A model generated the notes under the pieces. That model searched no databases, was not told the DNA's origin, and saw only the letters and a list, made by a program, of their open reading frames with translations. This document shows positions 1 to 5,433 of a DNA stretch of 5,881 nucleotides, one piece after another. A program made the translations under genes and the position numbers. Position 1 is the first letter of the stretch; the number at the start of each line of letters is the position of its first letter. Origin of the DNA: Porphyromonadaceae bacterium (GTDB lineage: Bacteria > Bacteroidota > Bacteroidia > Bacteroidales > CAMTPD01); NCBI GenBank assembly GCA_003447595.1, contig DLYT01000166.1, forward strand, positions 1,837 to 7,717, in the 5' to 3' direction.

Positions 1-342
1 GGGTAGATCGGGATTTTGGTTGTGTACGTATTTAATGCCCAACGATGCCTCGGCTCGTCCTTGTAGTTTGGCCTTGAGTTTGCCGGGACCGAACCACTTT
101 TCATGTGATTTTAGTTTTTTTGGTTTGGGATGTACAACCGCAGAAAAGGCAGAATCGCGCATTGCTCTGTATTGCTTGAGGGCATAGGCATCGAAGAGTG
201 CACGCGTGTAGAGCGAATCGACCGTTTTAATTGAATCGCTCCACGTTTGGGCACACAACACTCCTTCCCCTCCCAATACTGTAATCAGCAAGCATATAAG
301 AGTGACCAGTAAAGGATTAGTATGGTTTTTCGAAAAGTACAT
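1..342 (-). CDS. sprA: SprA/Sov-like type IX secretion outer-membrane protein, N-terminal part only
   Basis: This gene starts at 342 and runs off the left edge, so only 114 N-terminal residues are visible of a protein that in this family is over 2000 residues long. SprA (Sov in Porphyromonas) forms the giant outer-membrane channel of the type IX secretion system, which exports proteins across the outer membrane. Residues 1-31 look like a Sec signal peptide: a short basic start, a hydrophobic stretch from about 11 to 23, and a likely cut after VLCA before Q32. Cys30 is not in a good lipobox, so a lipoprotein is unlikely. Residues 94-114 hold a QGRAE stretch followed by NQNPDLP, matching the early 'QGxAE...NPxLP' region I recall from SprA proteins. 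An in-frame TAA directly precedes the ATG, which fixes the start. It lies 20 bases after ruvA, an order known in other Bacteroidetes, so the two are probably co-transcribed. The assignment rests on the N-terminus and gene order only. Confidence 0.8.
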   Translation of the reverse strand, partial: MYFSKNHTNPLLVTLICLLITVLGGEGVLCAQTWSDSIKTVDSLYTRALFDAYALKQYRAMRDSAFSAVVHPKPKKLKSHEKWFGPGKLKAKLQGRAEASLGIKYVHNQNPDLP

Positions 343-362
343 TTAAGGTTAACAACAGAACT

Positions 363-950
363 CTAAAGCATCCGAAGCGCTGTTTTGATAACTTGCTCTA
401 CCGTGAGAGTCGGAGTAGCCTTCAATATTGCGGTGACAGCCTTCTGAGACGCCGGCTTGGCAAACCCAAGCATAATAAGTGCTGATACAGCTTCGTCGGC
501 AGTTTGATCTGCTGCAGGCAAAGCAATGTCCAATTGCGCAGCACCTGCAGCTAATTTAAGCTTATCCTTCAGATCGATGATTATACGCTGTGCGGTCTTT
601 AGTCCAATACCTTTCACAGCTTTCAAAGCATCTACTTTTTCCGAAGCAATGATGGTTTGTAGTTCACTCGGATTGTAAGATGAAAGAATCATACGAGCTG
701 TATTTGAGCCTACTCCTGATACTGAAATCAAAGCTAAGAATACGGTTCGCTCTTCTTTTTCAGCAAATCCGTACAACTCGTGTGTATCCTCACGAATCAC
801 CTCATAGATGTAAAGTTTTGCATTGTGCTTTCCGTTCAAAGCACTGTAGGTATTTAAGGAGATGTGGATGGCATAGCCAATACCGTTTGTTTCGAGCACG
901 AGGTCGGTCGGTGTTATCTCTGCGATATCACCTTTGATATATTCAATCAT
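363..950 (-). CDS. ruvA: Holliday junction branch migration complex subunit RuvA
   Basis: RuvA binds four-way DNA junctions as a tetramer and loads the RuvB motor, driving branch migration before RuvC cuts. The product is 195 residues, close to the usual 190-205. Residues 1-63 form the OB-fold domain with the typical opening MIEYIKGDIAEI and the NGIGY turn (22-26). Two helix-hairpin-helix motifs follow, VSGVGSNTA (77-85) and VKGIGLKTA (112-120), which contact the DNA backbone. A flexible alanine-rich linker near 134-150 leads to the C-terminal RuvB-binding domain III (about 151-195). All three domains look intact. The ATG at 950 gives the standard family N-terminus. There is no clear Shine-Dalgarno, as is usual in Bacteroidetes. 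It is separated from der by a strong terminator and has its own candidate promoter, so it probably heads a ruvA-sprA unit. ruvB and ruvC are not in the window. Confidence 0.97.
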   Translation of the reverse strand: MIEYIKGDIAEITPTDLVLETNGIGYAIHISLNTYSALNGKHNAKLYIYEVIREDTHELYGFAEKEERTVFLALISVSGVGSNTARMILSSYNPSELQTIIASEKVDALKAVKGIGLKTAQRIIIDLKDKLKLAAGAAQLDIALPAADQTADEAVSALIMLGFAKPASQKAVTAILKATPTLTVEQVIKTALRML

Positions 951-972
951 AATTGGTATCTGTTCTTTTGTA

Positions 973-980
973 CAAATATA
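973..980 (-). promoter_or_regulatory. Candidate -7 promoter element for ruvA
   Basis: The minus strand reads TATATTTG here, an exact match to the Bacteroidetes -7 consensus TAnnTTTG, 22 bases before the ruvA ATG. It would give a very short leader. The matching -33 TTG is not well placed: the nearest lies about 24 bases further upstream (1005-1007), a little beyond the usual 19-21. The need for a promoter here is supported by the strong terminator after der. Confidence 0.45.
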
Positions 981-1072
981 AAGATGAAGTGTTTAATTTA
1001 GCCACAATGTCCTCTAAATTTAAGACGTAAAAGTCCAATTTGACGTTTCGTTATAGCCGTAAGATCTCTCAA

Positions 1073-1160
1073 AAAAAAGCATGCATGGTTTATGAAAAAA
1101 GCTAGTAAGGTTTTTGAGAAAACTAAACTAGGTTTTTAAAAAAAGTATGCATGGTTTTTA
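1073..1160. repeat. Four tandem 22-base near-palindromic repeats between der and ruvA
   Basis: Four units lie head to tail at an exact 22-base period: 1073-1094, 1095-1116, 1117-1138 and 1139-1160. Each has an A-rich left arm, a centre and a GGTTT right arm. The first and last units share the core ATGCATGG and agree at 19 of 22 positions. The two inner units are more diverged and carry CTAG in place of ATGCAT. The GG falls at 1087, 1109, 1131 and 1153. In units 1 and 4 the A-tract, ATGCAT and T-tract make the unit itself nearly a palindrome, and the whole block is an imperfect inverted repeat centred between 1116 and 1117 (31 of 44 positions pair). It starts four bases beyond the der terminator. 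I see no ORF in it. It could be a small dispersed intergenic element, a protein-binding array or curved DNA. Confidence 0.85.
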
Positions 1161-1164
1161 AACG

Positions 1165-1196
1165 AAAAAAGGGAGAAACTTTCGTCTCTCCCTTTT
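1165..1196 (-). terminator. Intrinsic terminator of the der transcript
   Basis: On the minus strand, three bases after the der stop codon, AAAAGGGAGAGAC pairs with GTTTCTCCCTTTT across a GAAA tetraloop: a 13-base-pair stem with one G-U pair, running into a T6 tract at 1165-1170. The GNRA loop, GC-rich core and U tract make this a strong Rho-independent terminator. The other strand also shows a hairpin followed by TTTT, but with an A-C mismatch, so it should mainly work for der. Confidence 0.9.
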
Positions 1197-1199
1197 CTG

Positions 1200-2513
1200 C
1201 TATTTCTCGCGAATAAAGATATTAATCGGTGTACCCGAAAGATTCCAATGTTCTCTTAATTTGTTTTCAAGAAAACGTCTATATGGCTCTTTCACCCACT
1301 GTGGTAGGTTGGCAAAGAATACAAAGGTTGGAATCTTTGTATTCGGCAGCTGGGTAATGTATTTGATCTTGATATATTTCCCTTTGTTTGCAGGTGGCGG
1401 ATAGTTTTCGATAATCGGAAGCATGATCTCGTTCAATTTGTTTGTCGGGATCTTCGTGCTTCTTGTATCGTAAACTTCTTTCGCTGTTTCCAACACCTTC
1501 AAGATTCTTTGTTTAGTCAAAGCAGAGATAAACAAGATTGGGAAGTCTTTGAAAGGAGCTAAACGTTCACGAATCGCATTTTCAAAGGTCTTAATCACCT
1601 TATCGTTTTTATCTTCTACAAGGTCCCATTTGTTTACACAAACCACAAGACCTTTTTTGTTTTTCTGAATCAAAGAGAAGATATTCAAATCCTGGCTTTC
1701 GATACCTCTGGTTGCATCGATCATCAAGACACAAACGTCTGCATTCTCGATAGCACGGATCGAACGGATTACTGAATAATATTCAAGATCTTCATGTACT
1801 TTGCCTTTTTTACGAATACCGGCAGTATCCACAAGGTAAAAGTTCAATCCAAACTTATCGTATTTTGTATAGATAGAGTCTCTCGTTGTCCCGGCAATAT
1901 CAGTAACGATATTACGGTCTTCTCCGATGAATGCATTTACCAACGATGATTTTCCTGCATTAGGACGACCTACAATCGCAATACGTGGAAGTTCTTCGTC
2001 TGTTTCGTCTACAACATTTTCAGGAAGCTTAGCCACGATTTCGTCTAGCAAGTCACCGGTACAAGAACCGTTGATTGCCGAAACGCAACATGGATCGCCC
2101 AATCCGAAGCTATAGAACTCCGCCGACTGATAGTGCAGGTCAAAGTTGTCTGCTTTGTTTGCAACAACAATTACCGGCTTCTCGCAACGACGCAAGATCT
2201 GCGCTACGTGCAAGTCTAGGTCGGTGATACCATTCATAACATCAACAACGAACAAAACAACATCTGCTTCGTCCATCGCGATTTTTACCTGTTTGTTGAT
2301 CTCTTCCTCAAAAATGTCTTCTGAGTTTACGACCCAACCTCCGGTATCAATGATTGAAAACTCTTTGTCGAGCCATTCTACCTTACCGTATTGTCTGTCA
2401 CGAGTTGTACCCGACTCATCGTTTACAATAGCCTGACGTGACTGAGTAAGTCGATTAAACAATGTAGACTTACCTACATTGGGTCTTCCTACTATAGCAA
2501 CAATATTTCCCAT
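1200..2513 (-). CDS. der: Ribosome biogenesis GTPase Der (EngA), two tandem G domains
   Basis: Der is an essential cytoplasmic GTPase needed for late 50S subunit assembly. The product is 437 residues, typical of the family. G domain 1 has the P-loop GRPNVGKST (9-17), DTGG (56-59), NKAD (119-122) and an SA motif near 145. G domain 2 has GRPNAGKSS (182-190), DTAG (229-232), NKWD (294-297) and SA near 330. The KH-like C-terminal domain covers about 350-437 and includes the usual GTPINIFIREK ending. An acidic linker (about 166-175) joins the G domains. An in-frame ATG at 2552 would add 13 residues, but the family starts just before the first beta strand, as MGNIVAIVGRPN does, so I chose 2513. It lies 102 bases after era and is the last gene before a strong terminator. 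No key residue is missing. Confidence 0.97.
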   Translation of the reverse strand: MGNIVAIVGRPNVGKSTLFNRLTQSRQAIVNDESGTTRDRQYGKVEWLDKEFSIIDTGGWVVNSEDIFEEEINKQVKIAMDEADVVLFVVDVMNGITDLDLHVAQILRRCEKPVIVVANKADNFDLHYQSAEFYSFGLGDPCCVSAINGSCTGDLLDEIVAKLPENVVDETDEELPRIAIVGRPNAGKSSLVNAFIGEDRNIVTDIAGTTRDSIYTKYDKFGLNFYLVDTAGIRKKGKVHEDLEYYSVIRSIRAIENADVCVLMIDATRGIESQDLNIFSLIQKNKKGLVVCVNKWDLVEDKNDKVIKTFENAIRERLAPFKDFPILFISALTKQRILKVLETAKEVYDTRSTKIPTNKLNEIMLPIIENYPPPANKGKYIKIKYITQLPNTKIPTFVFFANLPQWVKEPYRRFLENKLREHWNLSGTPINIFIREK

Positions 2514-2531
2514 TTTAAATTTCTGTATTGG

Positions 2532-2565
2532 CAATGATAACTTGATATGCAAGTTATCCTCATTG
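2532..2565 (-). other. Inverted repeat (hairpin) upstream of der
   Basis: GATAACTTG (2536-2544) and CAAGTTATC (2550-2558) are a perfect 9-base-pair inverted repeat around a 5-base loop. CAAT (2532-2535) and ATTG (2562-2565) extend it across a 3-base bulge. On the minus strand no T tract follows, so it is not an intrinsic terminator. It ends about 18 bases before the der start, and the upstream in-frame ATG (2550-2552) lies at its loop and stem edge. It may act as a leader structure, a processing site or an operator; the sequence does not decide which. Confidence 0.6.
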
Positions 2566-2585
2566 TTCTGTAATTAATCATTAAA

Positions 2586-2603
2586 AGTATACCGATGTAT
2601 ACT
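2586..2603 (-). other. Short inverted repeat just after era
   Basis: AGTATAC and GTATACT are perfect 7-base arms around a 4-base loop, 12 bases after the era stop codon. On the minus strand the last T of the stem runs on into three more Ts, giving a T4 tract, so it resembles a weak terminator. The stem has only two G-C pairs and the T tract is short, so much read-through into der is expected. A DNA-binding site is an alternative reading. Confidence 0.4.
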
Positions 2604-2615
2604 CAAGTACAGCGT

Positions 2616-3509
2616 TTAGTCAAGTTGATAACCGTATCGTTTCAACAGGTTGTCTCGATTTCTCCAATCTTTCTCAACCTTGACATACATTTCCAAAAAT
2701 ACTTTCTTATCAAAGAAACGCTCGATATCTTTACGAGCCATTGCCCCTACCTTTTTCAAAGCTTGTCCTTTATGGCCAATTACAATCCCTTTTTGAGAAT
2801 CACGCTCTGCGATAATCAACGCTTTAATTGTAATCAGGTTTTCACCCTCTTTGAATTCTTCCACAATTACTTCAACAGAATATGGAATCTCTTTTTGATA
2901 GTAAAGAAGTATTTTCTCTCTGATAATCTCTGTAACAAAAAAACGTGCTGGCTTATCTGTCAATGCATCCTTCTCGAAGTAAGGAGGACTGTCTGGGATA
3001 AGCTGTTCTACGCGTTGTTTAATGTAAGCTACATTAAACTTGTTGATTGCTGAGATTGGAACAATTTCTGCATTAGGCAGAAGTTCATGCCACTCTGCAA
3101 CAACTTTCTCCAGGTTAGCTTGATCTGTCAGGTCGATCTTATTAATGATCAAAAAAACAGGACACTCTACGCGAGCTACCTTTTGAAGGAACTTTTCATT
3201 TTTGTCGATCTTCTCTACCACATCGGTAACGTACAATAGTACGTCAGCATCACCCAATGCAGATTCGGAGAAGTTAAGCATCGACTCCTGAAGTTTATAG
3301 TTGGGCTTTAACACCCCTGGGGTATCTGAATAAACGATTTGCATCTCGTCTGTATTCACAATACCAATAATACGATGTCTGGTTGTTTGTGCTTTCGATG
3401 TAATGATCGAAACCTTTTCACCAACCAAGGCATTCATAAGAGTGGATTTACCAACATTCGGATTACCTACAATGTTGACAAACCCGGATTTATGCTTTTT
3501 TTCCGTCAT
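2616..3509 (-). CDS. era: GTPase Era, 16S rRNA-binding
   Basis: Era binds the 3' end of 16S rRNA and helps mature the 30S subunit. The product is 297 residues, about the usual 290-300. The G domain shows the P-loop GNPNVGKST (15-23), the switch region with QTTRHR (41-46), DTPG (62-65), NKID (123-126) and SAIN (153-156). The KH domain occupies roughly 200-297, with its RNA-binding GxxG loop as GHKG (245-248) inside the conserved DSQKGIVIGHKG. The C-terminal KDWRNRDNLLKRYGY is typical. The start at 3509 lies inside the last codons of fabH (20-base overlap, +1 frame), so translation is probably coupled to fabH. It adds a few residues before the HKSGFVNIVG that usually opens Bacteroidales Era, and I see no other ATG nearby. 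der follows 102 bases later. Confidence 0.97.
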   Translation of the reverse strand: MTEKKHKSGFVNIVGNPNVGKSTLMNALVGEKVSIITSKAQTTRHRIIGIVNTDEMQIVYSDTPGVLKPNYKLQESMLNFSESALGDADVLLYVTDVVEKIDKNEKFLQKVARVECPVFLIINKIDLTDQANLEKVVAEWHELLPNAEIVPISAINKFNVAYIKQRVEQLIPDSPPYFEKDALTDKPARFFVTEIIREKILLYYQKEIPYSVEVIVEEFKEGENLITIKALIIAERDSQKGIVIGHKGQALKKVGAMARKDIERFFDKKVFLEMYVKVEKDWRNRDNLLKRYGYQLD

Positions 3510-4494
3510 ATCCCCACTTTAAATAAATTGCACCCCATGTAAAGCCGGCGCCAAAAGCAGCTAATATGATATTATCTCCTTTCTTAAGTTTTTCTTCCCA
3601 TTCCCATAAGCAAACAGGAATTGTACCGGCACTTGTATTACCGTAGCGATCAATATTGATCATTACTTTGTCGTGAGATAAGCCCATACGCTGAGCCGCA
3701 GCATCAATGATACGTAGGTTTGCTTGGTGTGGTACAAACCATGAAATATCTTCATGAGTAAGGCCATTGCGTTCCATAATCTCGGCCGATACATCAGCCA
3801 TGTTAGAAACTGCATACTTAAATACAACACGACCTTCTTGATATACACAGTGCTGTCTATTATCTACAGTCTCATGAGAAGCTGGATGAGCTGAGCCTCC
3901 GGCAACCATGTGAAGATGTGGATAACCAACACCGTCGGTACGCAATATCACATCCATAATACCAACTTCTTCTTCTGTTGGTTCAATCAAAACCGCTCCA
4001 CAAGCGTCTCCAAACAAAGGGCATGTAGTTCTGTCTTCATAGTTTGTAATAGATGACATCTTATCGCCTGATACAACGATAACTTTTTTATAACGTCCAG
4101 ACTTAACAAAGTTGTTCGCAACTTCTAATGCGTAAAGAAAACCTGAACATGCAGCACCCAAGTCGAAAGCAAAAGCGTTTTTGATTCCGTTTTGTTCGGC
4201 CACTAAAGACGCGGTGCTAGGGAAAATATGGTCCGGAGTTGATGTAGCACAAAATATAACATCAACATCTTCTGGCTTTGTATTGGTTTTACGCAATAGC
4301 TCGGCAACAGCTTTCGTTCCCATATAGGAAGTACCTAACCCTTCACCCTTAAGAATTCTACGTTCTTTAATACCTACACGTGTCAAAATCCACTCCTCAG
4401 TCGTATCTACAATTTCTGAGAGCTCTTTATTATTTAAAATGTAGTCAGGAACATATGCTCCGATACCTGTTATAACCGCATTGATTCTTTTCAT
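3490..4494 (-). CDS. fabH: Beta-ketoacyl-ACP synthase III (FabH)
   Basis: FabH starts fatty acid synthesis by condensing an acyl-CoA, usually acetyl-CoA or a branched primer, with malonyl-ACP in the cytoplasm. The product is 334 residues (family about 310-340). It has the two-part thiolase fold and the full catalytic triad: Cys116 in GAACSGF, His256 in VPHQAN and Asn286 in GNTSAG. The N-terminal ITGIGAYVP, the EEWILTRVGIKERR stretch (34-46) and the closing FGAGFTWGA (314-322) are also diagnostic. Bacteroidales make branched-chain fatty acids, so a branched primer is plausible, but the sequence does not prove which. fabH follows rpmF as in many bacteria, but plsX is absent between them. An intrinsic terminator lies just 31 bases upstream of its ATG and I see no clear TAnnTTTG box after it, so expression may depend on read-through or an unusual promoter. 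Its 3' end overlaps era. Confidence 0.97.
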   Translation of the reverse strand: MKRINAVITGIGAYVPDYILNNKELSEIVDTTEEWILTRVGIKERRILKGEGLGTSYMGTKAVAELLRKTNTKPEDVDVIFCATSTPDHIFPSTASLVAEQNGIKNAFAFDLGAACSGFLYALEVANNFVKSGRYKKVIVVSGDKMSSITNYEDRTTCPLFGDACGAVLIEPTEEEVGIMDVILRTDGVGYPHLHMVAGGSAHPASHETVDNRQHCVYQEGRVVFKYAVSNMADVSAEIMERNGLTHEDISWFVPHQANLRIIDAAAQRMGLSHDKVMINIDRYGNTSAGTIPVCLWEWEEKLKKGDNIILAAFGAGFTWGAIYLKWGYDGKKA

Positions 4495-4525
4495 AACTAT
4501 AAATTAAACGGGTAAAAGACCCATG

Positions 4526-4560
4526 AAAAAAAAATTGCCCTAAAAATAATATTTTAGGGC
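4526..4560 (-). terminator. Intrinsic terminator or attenuator between rpmF and fabH
   Basis: On the minus strand GCCCTAAAA pairs with TTTTAGGGC around a 6-base loop, followed by AA and nine Ts (4534-4526). This has the form of a good Rho-independent terminator, 37 bases after the rpmF stop codon. It would end the yceD-rpmF transcript and limit read-through into fabH-era-der. Partial termination would allow more L32 than FabH to be made. Confidence 0.88.
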
Positions 4561-4569
4561 TATTTCTTT

Positions 4570-4596
4570 GTTCATTTAGTCAAAAATTAAATGAAC
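4570..4596 (-). other. Hairpin directly after rpmF
   Basis: GTTCATTTA and TAAATGAAC are perfect 9-base arms around a 9-base loop, beginning one base after the rpmF stop codon on the minus strand. No T tract follows. It lies 9 bases before the terminator stem, giving two hairpins in a row. It may protect the rpmF 3' end or mark a processing site. The stem is AT-rich. Confidence 0.6.
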
Positions 4597-4597
4597 T

Positions 4598-4783
4598 TTA
4601 AACAGCGGCTTCTTTTTCAATAGCCAACTTTCCTCTATAGTAACCACATTCGCCACATACAGTGTGGTAAACGTGCCATGCACCACAGTTAGGACAAAGT
4701 GCCAATGTTGGAGCTACAGCTTTATCATGAGTTCTTCTCTTAGCTGTTCTAGATTTCGATTGTCTTCTTTTTGGATGTGCCAT
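4598..4783 (-). CDS. rpmF: 50S ribosomal protein L32 (zinc-ribbon form)
   Basis: L32 is a small structural protein of the large ribosomal subunit. The 61-residue product starts with the family signature MAHPKRRQSKSR, whose basic N-terminal tail threads into rRNA. It then has two CxxC pairs, Cys30/Cys33 and Cys43/Cys46, that should bind one zinc ion, so this is the zinc-containing (C+) form. Such forms are sometimes paired with a cysteine-free paralogue used under zinc shortage; none is in this window. The gene follows yceD by 12 bases, the classic yceD-rpmF pair, and is followed by two hairpins, the second a terminator. Upstream of the ATG the sequence is A-rich with no Shine-Dalgarno, which is common for highly expressed Bacteroidetes genes. 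Confidence 0.98.
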   Translation of the reverse strand: MAHPKRRQSKSRTAKRRTHDKAVAPTLALCPNCGAWHVYHTVCGECGYYRGKLAIEKEAAV

Positions 4784-4795
4784 TTTGTTATTTAT

Positions 4796-5377
4796 TTAAT
4801 TGTTATTATTCTCAAGTAAGTCCTTCAAAGCATCCCATCTAGGATCCTGTGGAGCTTCATCAACCACGTCGTCTTCGTATTCGAATCCATCGTCATCAAC
4901 ATCCACTTCTTCATCGTCGGCCTGACGAGCAGAATGCTTTTTAAGTTTTGAAGACATAGACTTGTTACACTTACCCGGAGCATGCACATGTTTCATAGGA
5001 ATCGCTAAAGCAACGAATTCATAAATAAACCATGCAAGGTTGATTTCTCCCTCTTCTTCCGGAATAACAATAACCTCATCACTTTCTTCAGAATACTCGT
5101 GCCCAAACTTAATAATAAGTTTTGCAGTTGTATCAATTGGTATTTCCACATCGTCCAAACAGCGATCACATGGCACATATGCCATACCATCAAGTTTAAA
5201 CGAAAGATCAAACATTAAGGGGGTTCTTTTCAGTGTCAATAACACTTTAACCTTCCCTTTTTGAACCTCTGTCCCGTCTATATCGGTGAAATACTTATTT
5301 CCTAATTGATACTCAAATTCATGAGTCCCAATTTCGAGGTTCTTCAAATCAATCTTATATGTATCAAATTTTCCCAA
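4796..5377 (-). CDS. yceD: YceD/DUF177 family protein, linked to 23S rRNA accumulation
   Basis: YceD (DUF177) proteins are encoded next to rpmF across bacteria and plants; the plant and E. coli members are needed for normal 23S rRNA accumulation or processing, though the mechanism is unclear. The 193-residue product has the family marks: a beta-rich N-terminal region, the CDRCL motif with Cys70 and Cys73, and the later HAPGKCN motif with His132 and Cys137, which together could bind a metal. A strongly acidic stretch (about 153-175) separates these from the C-terminal DPRWDALKDLL (178-188), which is conserved in the family. The start at 5377 follows a strong promoter by a short leader and gives the full N-terminal domain. 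It is the first gene of the run, 12 bases before rpmF. The function is inferred from the family. Confidence 0.9.
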   Translation of the reverse strand: MGKFDTYKIDLKNLEIGTHEFEYQLGNKYFTDIDGTEVQKGKVKVLLTLKRTPLMFDLSFKLDGMAYVPCDRCLDDVEIPIDTTAKLIIKFGHEYSEESDEVIVIPEEEGEINLAWFIYEFVALAIPMKHVHAPGKCNKSMSSKLKKHSARQADDEEVDVDDDGFEYEDDVVDEAPQDPRWDALKDLLENNNN

Positions 5378-5400
5378 AGCCTTACAGTGTAAAAACTTTG

Positions 5401-5433
5401 CAAAGGTACAAAAAATCTAATTAGAATAGCAAT
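5401..5433 (-). promoter_or_regulatory. Bacteroidetes-type promoter for yceD-rpmF
   Basis: The minus strand has TACCTTTG at 5401-5408, an exact match to the -7 consensus TAnnTTTG and part of the TACCTTTGCA string common in strong Bacteroidales promoters. ATTG at 5430-5433, 21 bases upstream, fits the -33 element (TTTG) at three of four positions. A start a few bases downstream would leave a leader of roughly 15-20 bases before the yceD ATG. The -7 box overlaps the 10-base palindrome CTTTGCAAAG. Confidence 0.8.

Noticed and set aside
680..937. An 85-codon plus-strand open frame opposite ruvA
   Set aside because: It has no family likeness and lies antisense to the conserved OB-fold and first helix-hairpin-helix region of RuvA.
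1027..1050. Imperfect inverted repeat (ACGTAAAA with TTTGACGT) upstream of ruvA
   Set aside because: The arms are short with a mismatch, it does not sit over the candidate -7 box, and such a match is easily expected by chance in this AT-rich gap.
1073..1160. A CRISPR array
   Set aside because: The 22-base units abut directly with no unique spacers, the units diverge from each other, and no cas genes are nearby.
2514..2552. A 13-residue N-terminal extension of Der from the ATG at 2552
   Set aside because: Der proteins start right before the first G-domain strand; the ATG at 2513 gives the normal 437-residue length, and the extension passes through a hairpin.
2595..3053. A 152-codon plus-strand open frame opposite era
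   Set aside because: It is rich in Phe, Asn and Ile with no recognisable domain and lies wholly opposite a clear, conserved era gene, so it is a shadow frame.
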